Positions 37,414 through 46,345 of a DNA stretch of 64,000 nucleotides are shown here, one piece after another. Position 1 is the first letter of the stretch, and each line of letters opens with the position of its first letter. Below the pieces are notes generated by a model, which had not been told where the DNA came from, did not search any database, and worked only from the letters and a program-made list of their open reading frames with translations. The stretch comes from Ruegeria sp. TM1040 (lineage in GTDB: Bacteria > Pseudomonadota > Alphaproteobacteria > Rhodobacterales > Rhodobacteraceae). Where the stretch lies: NCBI RefSeq assembly GCF_000014065.1, contig NC_008044.1, positions 891,501-955,500 of the forward strand, read 5' to 3'. A program made the position numbers and the translations under genes.

Positions 37414-38223
37414 ATGACGCAAACCACAGAAACACCGACCGCGCCTCTTACGCGACCGCTTGGGGTGCCGGACCTCAGACCCGTGAGCGCTGGCACCCTC
37501 AGAGACGCGCTCAGGGCAGGCTGGCGGGACTTTTGCGCCAAACCCATCTATGGGCTCATCTTTGCGGGGTTTTATGTGCTCGCAGGCTGGGTCATGGCCT
37601 GGGTGACGCTGCAAACGCAGACAAGTTACTGGCTGGTTCTCGCGGCCATCGGCTTTCCGCTGATTGGTCCTTTTGCAGCGGTTGGGCTTTATGAGGTCTC
37701 GCATCGGATCGAAGCAGGGCGCAGACTGGACGCCGGGCGGATCTTTGGCGTGATCTTCGAGCAAAGCCGCCGCCAGCTGCCGTCGATCTGCGCCATCATC
37801 ATCGTTGTATTTCTGTTCTGGTTCTTCCTCGGGCATATGATTTTTGCGCTGTTTCTGGGCCACATGCCGATGGTCAATGTCTCCACCTCGACCGAAGTCT
37901 TCCTCACCCCGCAGGGGCTCATGATGCTCGGGGTCGGAACCGTTGTCGGTGCGCTCTTTGCACTCCTGATTTATATGATCACCGTACTCGGGCTGCCGCT
38001 TCTGCTGGACCGTGAGATCGACTTTGTCACCGCGATGATCACCAGTTTTACCTATGTGCAGGCGAACCTCCTATGGATGCTTGCCTGGGCCGTGCTGATC
38101 GCCACGCTCACCTTTGTCGCGCTTTTGCCGGGGTTTTTCGGGCTCTTGGTGGTGCTGCCCTGGCTGGGGCATTCGAGTTGGCACCTTTACCGGCTCCTGC
38201 GCGTAGAGGAGGACCCTACCTGA
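37414..38223 (+). CDS. DUF2189 domain-containing integral membrane protein
   Basis: 269 residues from ATG 37414; GGGAGG lies 11 bases upstream. A GTG at 37384 would add ten residues. It has about six membrane helices (for example near 45-65, 72-92, 125-155, 180-205, 225-255). The [19 protein letters not shown]-like segment between helices 2 and 3 is characteristic of DUF2189. Function unknown. Its last 8 bases overlap the convergent XRE regulator gene. Confidence 0.82.
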   Translation: MTQTTETPTAPLTRPLGVPDLRPVSAGTLRDALRAGWRDFCAKPIYGLIFAGFYVLAGWVMAWVTLQTQTSYWLVLAAIGFPLIGPFAAVGLYEVSHRIEAGRRLDAGRIFGVIFEQSRRQLPSICAIIIVVFLFWFFLGHMIFALFLGHMPMVNVSTSTEVFLTPQGLMMLGVGTVVGALFALLIYMITVLGLPLLLDREIDFVTAMITSFTYVQANLLWMLAWAVLIATLTFVALLPGFFGLLVVLPWLGHSSWHLYRLLRVEEDPT

Positions 38224-39016
38224 AGGGTTTGCCGAGCTGCAGAAGCCGCCGGTGAAAGGGGATGATCTCGGGTGCGGTGGTGAAACCGCAGCCTCTTGCG
38301 GCCTTGATCGCCGCGCTTACATCGGTCCCGAGGTACTCATAGATCATACGCAGGGCGCGATCCCCGCTCTCGCTCTCACGGATCGTGCGGGTCACATAGC
38401 CGGTCCAGAGACTGTTTTCAGCCGCAGACACCCGGGCGAGGTAATTGAAAGAATAGGTCAGCGTATTGCGCCGACTGAGTACAAAGGCCACGCCGTCCTC
38501 GTGACAGGTCATGTAACCACGGTATTCGCGTGAGGGGCCATCCGTGGACAGCCCCTGGTATCGCATACCCGCGCGGGGTTCATAGCCGCGCACATAGGTG
38601 ACACCGTCGATGCGTTTGACGTGAACGATCCCCAGCACATAGCTTTCATCGCTGATAAAACTGCGCCGCGTGAAGCGATAGAAGCCGCTAGGAAAGACCT
38701 TTTCGGTGACGCGCATCAGACCCGCGTCGATAAAATCCCGAAGGTAATCGCTCTGCAGGGGGCTGCCATCGGGACGGTCAAGGCTTTCGACCGGCTCCAG
38801 CAGGATACGCGCATCCACGTCAAAGAAGCCACAAATCCGGTCAAGCACGTCGGGGCGCGGGAAGCTCTCTCCCGACAGGTAGCGGTTGAACTGGGTGCGG
38901 TTGATGCCAAGGCGCCGCGACAGCTCGGAAATGGAGGGGTAGTCTTTGGCAAGTTTGCGCAGATTGTCTCCGAACACTGTTCTTAATTCAGCAGGCGATC
39001 TGGAGCGTTTCAACAT
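38216..39016 (-). CDS. XRE-family helix-turn-helix regulator with C-terminal sensor-like domain
   Basis: 266 residues. The helix-turn-helix lies at about 14-70 ([23 protein letters not shown]). The remaining 190 residues form an alpha/beta domain without recognisable catalytic motifs; this two-part layout is common in Roseobacter regulators. The target is unknown; the divergent hypothetical gene at 39211 is a candidate. Its 3' end overlaps the DUF2189 gene by 8 bases tail to tail. Confidence 0.82.
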   Translation of the reverse strand: MLKRSRSPAELRTVFGDNLRKLAKDYPSISELSRRLGINRTQFNRYLSGESFPRPDVLDRICGFFDVDARILLEPVESLDRPDGSPLQSDYLRDFIDAGLMRVTEKVFPSGFYRFTRRSFISDESYVLGIVHVKRIDGVTYVRGYEPRAGMRYQGLSTDGPSREYRGYMTCHEDGVAFVLSRRNTLTYSFNYLARVSAAENSLWTGYVTRTIRESESGDRALRMIYEYLGTDVSAAIKAARGCGFTTAPEIIPFHRRLLQLGKPFR

Positions 39017-39210
39017 GTTTGTTCCGAGAAAATGGCGTCATGCCTCATATGGGCATCAATGGCTGACGCGGAATAGGTTCAATAACGGTTGATCTGACGC
39101 TGGAGAGTATCAACGCCGACACAAATTGCAATTCCCTATTCCTAACTTTGGGATGTTTGAGAATCCGGTTTTGACGCAGAATAGAGACGGGCAAAAAAAC
39201 GGGGTCCGCA

Positions 39211-39630
39211 ATGATCGGTGTTGTCGTCTGGGCCGATACCGCAAAGTTAAAAGCGGTAATCTGGTGCGAAGATCAAAGAGATTTGGCCTATTTTATTCAG
39301 CGCGAGGAGCACGCGCAGACGGTCGCGCTCAACAAGGGCGACCTGGTAAAGTTTGAGAGCCGCTATGAAAGCGGACTGCGGATGGCAGGCCGGGTGCAGG
39401 TGGTCGAACCCTGCGCGGAGCCACATCTGTCGGATGCGTTGCTGGATCAGCCAGCCCCGACTCCAGAGACCGTCACAGAGAGCGAGATCTGCGAAAACGC
39501 TCATCAGGGCGCAGAAGTCGCCTGTCTCTCGATCCCCGACCGCATTAAATCGCGCAGCGACGGCCACCGCCCGTCAGCAGAGCGCAAAAGCGCCAAGATC
39601 CTGGCCTTCCCGGAACGTTTGCGGGCCTGA
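39211..39630 (+). CDS. Hypothetical protein, OB-like N-terminal half
   Basis: 139 residues, no family recognised. The first 70 residues alternate strand-like segments (IGVVVWADTAKLKAVIWCED, DLAYFIQRE, GDLVKFESRYESG, AGRVQVVEP) in an order resembling a cold-shock/OB barrel; this is a shape argument only. The C-terminal half is polar and likely disordered, ending in the basic SAERKSAKILAFPERLRA. The start is ATG preceded by a purine-rich stretch. It is divergent from the XRE regulator at 38216, which may control it. Confidence 0.65.
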   Translation: MIGVVVWADTAKLKAVIWCEDQRDLAYFIQREEHAQTVALNKGDLVKFESRYESGLRMAGRVQVVEPCAEPHLSDALLDQPAPTPETVTESEICENAHQGAEVACLSIPDRIKSRSDGHRPSAERKSAKILAFPERLRA

Positions 39631-39762
39631 GGCATGTAGTGGCACCCGGGTGCCCGAAACATGTTTCAGCGTGCCCTAGATCAAAGCCTCAGCAGTCAAA
39701 TACGCCCGAGCAAAAAGGGGCCGCCCAGCCCTCCTGACATGTCTCAAGACCGACCCAAAGAC

Positions 39763-39789
39763 AAAAAAGCGCACCCGCAGGTGCGCTTT
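39763..39789 (-). terminator. Terminator of the ilvBN operon
   Basis: On the minus strand GCGCACC/GGTGCGC with a 4-base loop runs into six T (A-run 39763-39768). The plus side ends only in TTT, so it acts mainly for ilvN. Confidence 0.85.
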
Positions 39790-39816
39790 GGCGTTACTGG
39801 CTGGTACTAAGGCGCG

Positions 39817-40377
39817 TCACTCGCCGCGCAACAGCGCCGCAACCCCGGTACGCGCGATCTTGGTCATGCCAAGCGGGCGCATCAGATCGGCAAAGGCGTC
39901 GATCTTGTCGGGCGTGCCGGTGATTTCAAAGATGAAGCTGTTGAGCGTCGTATCCACGACCTTTGCGCGGAAAATATCCGCAAGGCGCATCGCCTCGACG
40001 CGCTTTTCGCCTTCGCCGACCACTTTGACGATGGCCAGTTCACGCTCCACAAAGGGGCCGGCCACGGTGAGGTCGGTGACCTCATGTACGGGCACGATGC
40101 GACCAAGCTGCGCTTTGATCTGTTCGATCACCTGTGGCGTACCAGTGGTGACCACAGTGATGCGCGACAGATGCCCGGTGTGGTCTACTTCGGCCACGGT
40201 GAGGCTGTCGATGTTGTAACCGCGGCCCGAAAACAGCCCGATGACGCGCGCCAGCACGCCAGGTTCGTTTTCCACCAGAACGGTGATCGTATGGCGCTCC
40301 TGCGTGTCGGAGAAATTCGGGCGTAGGTTATAGGCGGAGTGCTTGGTAGCACCTTTTTTGATGTGTAGGGCAGACAT
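39817..40377 (-). CDS. ilvN: Acetolactate synthase small (regulatory) subunit
   Basis: 186 residues from ATG 40377, with AAAGGGA 5 bases upstream; the longer frame from 40431 is not needed. An ACT domain at about 25-100 (TVLVENEPGVLARVIGLFSGRGYNIDS in pieces) binds valine for feedback inhibition, and a second C-terminal domain follows. It partners IlvB in making acetolactate and acetohydroxybutyrate for branched-chain amino acids. It is separated from ilvB by 65 bases containing a hairpin. Confidence 0.94.
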   Translation of the reverse strand: MSALHIKKGATKHSAYNLRPNFSDTQERHTITVLVENEPGVLARVIGLFSGRGYNIDSLTVAEVDHTGHLSRITVVTTGTPQVIEQIKAQLGRIVPVHEVTDLTVAGPFVERELAIVKVVGEGEKRVEAMRLADIFRAKVVDTTLNSFIFEITGTPDKIDAFADLMRPLGMTKIARTGVAALLRGE

Positions 40378-40404
40378 GTCAGTCCCTTTCCTCGAAATAT
40401 CGGG

Positions 40405-40425
40405 GCAAGGCGCGATACGCCTTGC
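40405..40425 (-). other. Intercistronic hairpin between ilvB and ilvN
   Basis: Perfect 8-bp arms GCAAGGCG/CGCCTTGC with a 5-base loop, ending 27 bases before the ilvN start. It may balance expression of the subunits or protect the ilvB 3' end. Confidence 0.5.
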
Positions 40426-40442
40426 AATCAAACCTCAGATGA

Positions 40443-42194
40443 TCAGACCAGAACCGCGCCGCCGGACTGGATCACGCCCTGCGTTTCAGCCGCGCCCAAC
40501 AGCATCTCGTTGTGAGCCTTGCCCGAGGGGATCATCGGGAAGCAGTTCTCGTGCTTTTCCACCAGACAGTCAAAGATCACCGGCCCGTCATATTCGATCA
40601 TCTCCATGATCGCGTCATCCAGATCCTTGGGGTCCGAGCAGATGATGCCCTTGGCGCCAAAGGCTTCGGCGAGTTTGACAAAATCGGGCAGCGCTTCGGA
40701 CCAGCTGTGCGAGTAGCGCTCACCATGCAAGAGCTCCTGCCACTGGCGCACCATGCCAAGGCGTTCGTTGTTGAGGATGAACTGTTTCACTGGCAGGCGG
40801 TACTGGGTCGCAGTGCCCATTTCCTGCATGTTCATCAGCCAAGAGGCCTCGCCCGCGACGTTGATCACCAGCGCATCGGGATGCGCGATCTGCGCGCCGA
40901 TAGAGGCAGGCGTACCATAGCCCATGGTGCCAAGCCCCCCGGAGGTCATCCAGCGGTTGGGGTCTTCAAAGCCCAGGAACTGTGCTGCCCACATCTGGTG
41001 CTGGCCCACTTCGGTGGTGATATAGCGATCCCGACCCTTGGTCAGCGCCTCGAGACGCTCAAGCGCATATTGCGGCTTGATGGTGGTTTCGGACATCTCA
41101 TAGGTCAGGCATTTCACCGCGCGCCATTCGTCGATCTGGCCCTGCCATTTTGCCAGTGCTTCGGCGTTGGTCTTGCGCCCGCGGCTCTTCCAGACCTTGA
41201 GAATGTCCTCAAGCACATGGCCAACGTCCCCGACAATCGGGATGTCCGCCTTGATCACCTTGTTGATCGAGGAGGGGTCGATGTCGATATGGGCCTTGAT
41301 GGATTTCGGGCTGAAGGCGTCGATGCGACCGGTGATCCGGTCATCAAAGCGCGCGCCGATGTTGATCATCAGGTCGCAGTCATGCATCGCCATATTGGCC
41401 TCGTAGAGACCATGCATGCCAAGCATCCCAAGCCACTGCTTGCCCGACGCGGGATAGGCACCGAGACCCATCAGGGTCGAGGTGATCGGAAAGCCGGTGG
41501 CCTCCACCAGTTCGCGCAGAAGCTGGCTTGCGGCCGGGCCCGAGTTGATCACGCCGCCGCCGGTATAAAACACCGGGCGTTTGGCGGTCTCCATCGCGGC
41601 GACCAGCTCGGTGATTTCTTCCATGTCGCCCTTGACGACCGGCTGGTAATGCGAAGCCGAGGGTTTCTTGGGCTCATAGGTGCCGGTGGCAAACTGCACG
41701 TCCTTGGGAATGTCGATCAGCACCGGGCCAGGGCGGCCAGAGGTTGCGACATGGAACCCTTCGTGGATGGTGGAGGCGAGTTTATCGGTGTCCTTCACCA
41801 GCCAGTTGTGCTTGGTGCAGGGGCGGGTGATGCCGACGGTGTCGGCCTCCTGAAAGGCGTCAGAGCCGATCATGAAGGTCGGGACCTGCCCGGTGAGAAC
41901 CACCAGCGGGATCGAGTCCAGCAGCGCATCCGTGAGGCCGGTCACCGCGTTGGTGGCACCGGGGCCAGAGGTCACAAGCACCACGCCGGGTTTGCCGGTC
42001 GAGCGCGCATACCCTTCGGCGGCATGCACTGCGCCCTGCTCGTGACGGACCAGAATATGGCGAATGTCATTTTGCTGAAAGATTTCATCGTAAATGGGTA
42101 GGACAGCGCCTCCGGGATATCCGAATACCGTGTCCACGCCCTGCTCCTTGAGGGCTTGGACAACCATTTTTGCGCCGGTCATTTCACGTGTCAT
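40443..42194 (-). CDS. ilvB: Acetolactate synthase, large catalytic subunit
   Basis: 583 residues. ThDP enzyme: the first step of isoleucine/valine synthesis, condensing pyruvate with pyruvate or 2-oxobutyrate. The catalytic Glu is in VRHEQGAVHAAEGYARSTG; the FAD-binding middle domain follows; the C-terminal ThDP/Mg segment reads NVAGEASWLMNMQEM with NNE further on. The usual GDGS is GEAS here, a variant I associate with alphaproteobacterial enzymes (from memory). Transcription passes through the attenuator listed upstream, so expression should follow charged branched-chain tRNA supply. Confidence 0.96.
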   Translation of the reverse strand: MTREMTGAKMVVQALKEQGVDTVFGYPGGAVLPIYDEIFQQNDIRHILVRHEQGAVHAAEGYARSTGKPGVVLVTSGPGATNAVTGLTDALLDSIPLVVLTGQVPTFMIGSDAFQEADTVGITRPCTKHNWLVKDTDKLASTIHEGFHVATSGRPGPVLIDIPKDVQFATGTYEPKKPSASHYQPVVKGDMEEITELVAAMETAKRPVFYTGGGVINSGPAASQLLRELVEATGFPITSTLMGLGAYPASGKQWLGMLGMHGLYEANMAMHDCDLMINIGARFDDRITGRIDAFSPKSIKAHIDIDPSSINKVIKADIPIVGDVGHVLEDILKVWKSRGRKTNAEALAKWQGQIDEWRAVKCLTYEMSETTIKPQYALERLEALTKGRDRYITTEVGQHQMWAAQFLGFEDPNRWMTSGGLGTMGYGTPASIGAQIAHPDALVINVAGEASWLMNMQEMGTATQYRLPVKQFILNNERLGMVRQWQELLHGERYSHSWSEALPDFVKLAEAFGAKGIICSDPKDLDDAIMEMIEYDGPVIFDCLVEKHENCFPMIPSGKAHNEMLLGAAETQGVIQSGGAVLV

Positions 42195-42259
42195 CTGCTT
42201 TGCTCCAGTTCACGACATCGTCTTTCTTTGCGTCAGTCTAACGTCAGTGTGTATCGCAT

Positions 42260-42290
42260 AAAAAAGCCCCCGATTTTGAGGATCGGAGGC
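42260..42290 (-). terminator. ilvB attenuator terminator
   Basis: GCCTCCGAT, a CCTCAAA loop and ATCGGGGGC (one G-T pair), followed by TTTTTT on the minus strand. It stands 65 bases upstream of the ilvB start and 25 bases after the leader-peptide stop, the correct position for a ribosome-controlled attenuator. Confidence 0.88.
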
Positions 42291-42331
42291 GCATGGGTTC
42301 GATTATGGTCTACCGTTACCGGCCCATGCGC
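42289..42331 (-). promoter_or_regulatory. Candidate antiterminator stem of the ilvB leader
   Basis: GCGCATGGG (42323-42331, inside the last leader-peptide codons) is perfectly complementary to CCCATGCGC (42289-42297), which overlaps the 5' arm of the terminator by two bases. With the adjoining GGA/TCC pairs the stem would take over most of that arm. It can form only if the ribosome is stalled upstream on the branched-chain codons, giving read-through into ilvB (inference). Confidence 0.6.
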
Positions 42332-42363
42332 GTGTGTCCTACAATTACGACTAGCCGAGCCAT
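42316..42363 (-). CDS. ilvB leader peptide (15 residues)
   Basis: MARLVVIVGHTRMGR, then stop. Five consecutive codons (CTA GTC GTA ATT GTA: Leu-Val-Val-Ile-Val) encode branched-chain amino acids, the end products of the pathway. GGAGG stands 8 bases before the ATG (42372-42376). The Ile/Val/Leu run, the overlapping antiterminator sequence and the terminator after it make this a control peptide, not a functional protein: scarcity of charged Ile, Val or Leu tRNA stalls the ribosome and lets ilvBN be transcribed. It is far too short for ordinary gene finders. Confidence 0.88.
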   Translation of the reverse strand: MARLVVIVGHTRMGR

Positions 42364-42370
42364 CGTCGGG

Positions 42371-42392
42371 GCCTCCATCATGCATTGGAGGC
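42371..42392 (-). promoter_or_regulatory. Hairpin covering the leader-peptide ribosome-binding site
   Basis: Perfect 7-bp arms GCCTCCA and TGGAGGC with an 8-base loop; the second arm contains the leader's GGAGG. The first arm GCCTCC is also the start of the terminator stem downstream, so the Shine-Dalgarno could pair with either one. Confidence 0.55.
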
Positions 42393-42395
42393 GAC

Positions 42396-42422
42396 ATTAT
42401 GGGGCAGGGCCGGGAGGGTCAA
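42396..42422 (-). promoter_or_regulatory. Promoter of the ilvB leader
   Basis: On the minus strand TTGACC (42417-42422) and CATAAT (42396-42401) with a 15-base spacer, or TAATGT with 17. Transcription would begin around 42389, just ahead of the leader-peptide hairpin. Confidence 0.55.
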
Positions 42423-42793
42423 CCGCAAAAAGGCGGTTTTTGCGCCTGGTTTTGAATTTATCTTACGCATGGAGGTGGTATTTGGAAATTAATGACAACA
42501 TCGGGCGTTGAATTTGTAACGGGGCTATGTAACCCCGGGATGCGGAGTGCCCTGAGGGGGTAGCTTTCTAGGGCGAGACTGTGCGGGGCGCCTCCGGCGC
42601 GCAGGTTTACCCCGCGCTGCCACGCGGGGCCGGGGCGAGGCGCTGCCTCGCGCTCCGGGATATTTCAGTTAGAAGAAGGGGCGGCGGTCACTGGAGCCCT
42701 ATCGGGCGGGGCGGGCATGCAGCGCAATGGGGGGGCGGAGAGGCGTGGCTAATGCGAAGGTTTCAGAGCCTCTGGTGCGCTGGGCCCTACGGA
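42423..42793. other. Intergenic region between the ilvB promoter and the response regulator gene
   Basis: 371 bases without a supported gene. AACCGC-AAAAAG-GCGGTT (42421-42438) forms a small hairpin followed by TTTGC on the plus strand and touches the ilvB -35 box. The dispersed hairpin element, copy B, occupies 42610-42679. Confidence 0.6.
42610..42679 (+). repeat. Dispersed hairpin element, copy B
   Basis: Hairpin CCCCGCG/CGCGGGG (42610-42629), then GCGAGGC-GCT-GCCTCGC (42635-42651), then the core CCGGGATATTT (42655-42665) and TTAGAAGAAGG. The GCT loop and the core are shared with copies A and C although the stem sequence differs. Confidence 0.7.
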
Positions 42794-43438
42794 TCAGATA
42801 CCGCGGCCGGTGCCTTGCAGGACACCGTGTTCCAGCGCATAGCGGGTGAGCCCCGCGGTCGAAGAGATCCCAAGTTTGCGCTTGATGTTCTTGCGGTGGG
42901 TTTCCACCGTGCGCACGGAAATATCGAGCGCTTGCGCCACTTCCTTGTTGGATTTGCCCTGCGCCAGTTCCAAGAGGATCGTCTGCTCGCGCCCTGTGAG
43001 CGCTTCACGGCTGGTCTGGGATTGCGGCGAGAGCGACCCGGCGGCGCCGGTGCACAGGTATTGTTCGCCGCGCATCACCGCGTCGATTGCGGTCTTGATT
43101 TCTTCGGGCTGGACATCCTTCAGAACATAGCCAACCGCACCGTGGCTGAGGGCGGTGGTGATATATTCCGGGCTGTCGTGCATCGACAGGATCAGCACCC
43201 GGATTTCAGGGCAGCGTTCCTGAATGATCTCGGTCGCGCTAAGGCCGCCCACATCAGGCATGTTGAGATCCATCAGGATGACATCCGGCACGAGAGCCTC
43301 GGCGCGGGCAATGGCCTCACGCCCGCTTGAAACGGCCCCGACCACTTCGATGTCGCCGTAGCTTTCGAGGATCGACTGGATCCCTTCGGCGACCATCGGG
43401 TGGTCATCGACGATCAGAACGCGGATTGGGCCATTCAT
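42794..43438 (-). CDS. Response regulator, NarL/FixJ (LuxR) family
   Basis: 214 residues from ATG 43438, with GGGAGA 8 bases upstream. The receiver domain (about 3-120) has VDDHP and the phosphoacceptor Asp in ILMDLNMPD; switch residues are in LSMHD and LKD. The LuxR helix-turn-helix at about 145-205 reads LTGREQTILLELAQGKSNKEVA ... SVRTVETHRKNI. It is paired with the histidine kinase 77 bases upstream in the same direction. Probable target: the divergent TRAP operon. Confidence 0.93.
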   Translation of the reverse strand: MNGPIRVLIVDDHPMVAEGIQSILESYGDIEVVGAVSSGREAIARAEALVPDVILMDLNMPDVGGLSATEIIQERCPEIRVLILSMHDSPEYITTALSHGAVGYVLKDVQPEEIKTAIDAVMRGEQYLCTGAAGSLSPQSQTSREALTGREQTILLELAQGKSNKEVAQALDISVRTVETHRKNIKRKLGISSTAGLTRYALEHGVLQGTGRGI

Positions 43439-43515
43439 CTCTTGTCTCCCGATGTTGTCGGTCTGGCGTTCTTCATCAGAGGCCCTCCCTGGCATCTGCT
43501 GTGTCCTGCTGGCTG

Positions 43516-44940
43516 TCAGGGCAGGCGATGCGCTGCAAGCTCGTCGCCCGGCGGGAGCAGGTGGCTCAGGGGCAGGCTGGCGATGATGACTGTGCCACGG
43601 TCGCGGCCTGCGCGAAATGACAGAATGCGCAGGGTGCCGTCAAGCTGTTCCATACGCTCTTGCATGTTGCGCAGTCCAATCCCGGAGCGGCTGCGCTCCT
43701 CTTCGGTGGGCAGGCCAGAGCCATTGTCTGAGATGCGCATGGTGGCGCCGTTTTCATGGCCGCGCAGATCCATCGTCACCCGCGTGGCACCCGAATGGCG
43801 TTCGATATTGGTGAGCGCCTCCTGGGCAATCCGGTAAAGCGCAATCTTGGCCTCCTGATCGAGGCGGTTGCGAAAGACCACAGTAGTGAAATCCGTTTCG
43901 ATCCCGGTGCGGGCTGCAAAGTCATCCGTCAGCGCCTTGAGCGCGGGGCCAAGCCCGAGATCATCCAGCACGCCGGGGCGCAGATCACGGCTGATGCGGC
44001 GTACTTCGGTGATGGCGGTCGCCAGACCTTCGACGCCCTTGTCGAGCGGCGCGGCGGTGGTCTCGAACTCGCCCCGCCCGATGCGCCGCCTGACGGTTTC
44101 CAGCGCATAGCGTACCCCGACCAGCAACTGGCTGATCGAATCATGGAGCTCGCGCGCCACCCGCCCGCGCTCTTCTTCCTGGGCATCAAAGACCCGCTGC
44201 GTGAGCTCCTTGAGCTTGGCGTCGGCCAGACGCCGCTCGCGGATGTTGAGGAGCATCCCAGAGCCAAACACCGCGATCAACGCCACAAGGGTAATCGCAC
44301 CTATATAGAGGAATGTGCGACGCACCCGGTTTTCGACCTCCTGACGCGAGCTGGCAATCGAGGCGATCACATCGTCGATAAAAACCCCGGTGCCCACTGC
44401 CCATTGCCAGTCTTGAAGCCCGACCACATAGGCGATCATCTGCGCCTCTTCACCGGTGGAGGGCTTTTCCCACATGAAACTGTGCCAGCCGGCACCCTGA
44501 CGCGCGATGTCGATGAAAGTGTTGACCACCGGCACGCCATTGGCATCCGTCAGTCCCGCCCAGTTGCGGTTGATAAACTCGGTCTGACGCGGGCTGACCA
44601 GGTTGGTGCCATCGTAATCATAGACAAAAAAGAACCCGTCCTGGCCGTAGATCATGGCGCTCAGGATCTGGGTGACCTTGCGCTTGGCCTCGGTGTCGTC
44701 CGGGGCGGCGGGGCCATAAATATGCATAAAGCCGTTGCGGGCCTGGGTGACGTAGTTGCGCAGTTCGGCCTTCTTGGCCTCGATCAACTGACGCTCCAGC
44801 ACCTGAATTTCGCGTTCAGCCATGGCGCGGGATTGATAGGCCACCAGGGTCGCGATGCACAGGCAGGCCACGATTAAGGGCAAAGTGGCCAGCAGGGACA
44901 GTTTTTGGGCGTAATTCGGGCGGAACATGCGCCGGATCAT
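43516..44940 (-). CDS. Sensor histidine kinase with Cache domain
   Basis: 474 residues from ATG 44940 (AGGA 10 bases upstream); the frame to 45099 has no better start. Membrane helix at about 12-35; a periplasmic single-Cache domain at about 40-200 (DGFFFVYDYDGTNLVSPRQTEF in part, GWHSFMWEKPS); second helix near 215-235. The HisKA_3 box has the phosphorylated His in ARELHDSISQ, and the HATPase ends with DNGSGL and GIGLRNMQERM. Such Cache domains sense small carboxylates in several bacteria. Divergence from a TRAP transporter gene suggests it senses the transported acid (inference). Confidence 0.93.
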   Translation of the reverse strand: MIRRMFRPNYAQKLSLLATLPLIVACLCIATLVAYQSRAMAEREIQVLERQLIEAKKAELRNYVTQARNGFMHIYGPAAPDDTEAKRKVTQILSAMIYGQDGFFFVYDYDGTNLVSPRQTEFINRNWAGLTDANGVPVVNTFIDIARQGAGWHSFMWEKPSTGEEAQMIAYVVGLQDWQWAVGTGVFIDDVIASIASSRQEVENRVRRTFLYIGAITLVALIAVFGSGMLLNIRERRLADAKLKELTQRVFDAQEEERGRVARELHDSISQLLVGVRYALETVRRRIGRGEFETTAAPLDKGVEGLATAITEVRRISRDLRPGVLDDLGLGPALKALTDDFAARTGIETDFTTVVFRNRLDQEAKIALYRIAQEALTNIERHSGATRVTMDLRGHENGATMRISDNGSGLPTEEERSRSGIGLRNMQERMEQLDGTLRILSFRAGRDRGTVIIASLPLSHLLPPGDELAAHRLP

Positions 44941-45236
44941 CGTTTCTGGTTCCTGAAAAGGCCATCGGGAGCGGCGACGGGGCCGTTTCGAATCGTTACG
45001 GCACTGAGGTCGAGAATCAAAGCCCTGAAACGGCCGGGCGCAGGCCAAAGGCAAGTGAAGAGTGCCCTGATCCCCCCGTTTGCGGCCCGGATGGCTCAAA
45101 AAATCGGCGTTTCTACGTAGTACTTGGTATTCACATGTTTGGTGGTCCGGTTAGGGTGTTGGGACTTTAAGGCGGCCACGGGGACGGGGGATCCCCTAAC
45201 CCACGGTGGCCACACGTTTTGGGAGGAACCAAAAAC
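44941..45236. promoter_or_regulatory. Divergent control region of kinase and TRAP genes, with CTACGTAG palindrome
   Basis: 296 bases between the histidine kinase and TRAP binding-protein starts. The 8-base palindrome CTACGTAG (45113-45120, continuing TACTTGG) is the clearest short dyad and has the size of a NarL-family half-site arrangement. No definite -35/-10 pair stands out. Confidence 0.35.
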
Positions 45237-46322
45237 ATGGATCGCAGATCCTTTCTGAAAACATCCGCAATCGGTGGCTCCGCAGCCGCCGCATCCGCAG
45301 CTCTCGCCGCACCGGCCTACGCACAGGGCAATCGCACCCTGACCATGGTCACCACCTGGGGCCGTGGCCTTGCTGGTGTGCATGACTCCGCGCAGCGCGT
45401 GGCAGACAGCATCACCGCCATGACCGACGGCGCTCTGACCGTTGACCTCAAAGCCGCTGGCGAACTCGTTGGCGCGTTCGAGGTGTTTGACGCCGTGACC
45501 GCGGGTCAGGCCGACATGTACCACGGTGCCGACTATTACTTCGTGGGTCAGCACCCGGGCTATGCGTTCTTCACCGCCGTGCCTTTCGGCATGACCGCGC
45601 AGGAACTGGCCAACTGGTACTACCAGGACGGCGGCATGGAGCTCCACGACGAGCTGGGTCAGATCTTTGGTCTGAAGTCCTTCCTCGGCGGCAACACCGG
45701 CGCGCAGGCCGGTGGCTGGTTCTCCAAGGAGATCAACAGCCCCGACGACTTCAACGGTCTGAAGTTCCGTATGCCGGGTCTCGGCGGTAAAGCTCTGGGT
45801 AAACTGGGCGCATCCGTTCAGAACATCCCCGGCTCCGAAGTGTATCAGGCGCTCTCCTCCGGTGCGATCGACGGCACCGAGTGGATCGGCCCCTGGGCAG
45901 ACGAGAAAGCGGGCTTCCAGGAAATCACCAAGACCTACTACACCGCTGGCTTCCACGAGCCGGGTGCGGGTCTCTCCGTTGCGACCAACCGCGACGTGTT
46001 CGAGAGCCTCACACCGGGTCAGCAGAAGGTGATCGAGATCGCCTCTGCCGAAGCACACCAGTGGAACCTGAGCCAGTTCCTCGCCAACAACGGTGCAGCG
46101 CTGCAGCGTCTGCAGGCCGGTGGCGTGAAGGTCATGGAATTCCCCGACTCCGTCTGGGATGCCTTCGGCAAGGCCTCCATGGAAGTGCACCAGGAAAACA
46201 TGGGCGACGATCTCTACAAGAAGATCTACGACAGCGCCATGGCCTCCATGAAAGCCTCCTCCGGCTGGATCAACCAGTCCTCCGGCACCTATGTGGCACA
46301 GCGCGACCGCGTTCTGGGCTAA
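45237..46322 (+). CDS. TRAP transporter substrate-binding protein, DctP family
   Basis: 361 residues from ATG 45237, with GGGAGGAA about 8-10 bases upstream. A twin-arginine signal, RRSFLKT, starts the protein, with cleavage near APAYA-Q (about residue 30), so it is probably exported folded by Tat. It resembles the keto-acid/carboxylate binding proteins of the TakP type (FFTAVPFGM, GAIDGTEWIGPW); the arginine expected to bind the carboxylate lies in LKFRMPG. It delivers a mono- or dicarboxylate to the DctQ/DctM membrane pair downstream. A hairpin after the stop may raise its level over the permease. Confidence 0.92.
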   Translation: MDRRSFLKTSAIGGSAAAASAALAAPAYAQGNRTLTMVTTWGRGLAGVHDSAQRVADSITAMTDGALTVDLKAAGELVGAFEVFDAVTAGQADMYHGADYYFVGQHPGYAFFTAVPFGMTAQELANWYYQDGGMELHDELGQIFGLKSFLGGNTGAQAGGWFSKEINSPDDFNGLKFRMPGLGGKALGKLGASVQNIPGSEVYQALSSGAIDGTEWIGPWADEKAGFQEITKTYYTAGFHEPGAGLSVATNRDVFESLTPGQQKVIEIASAEAHQWNLSQFLANNGAALQRLQAGGVKVMEFPDSVWDAFGKASMEVHQENMGDDLYKKIYDSAMASMKASSGWINQSSGTYVAQRDRVLG

Positions 46323-46345
46323 TCCCGGACCTCTCGCTTGAATTG

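Noticed and set aside
40512-42101. 529-codon frame antisense to ilvB
   Set aside because: A shadow of the strong codon bias of ilvB in GC-rich DNA.
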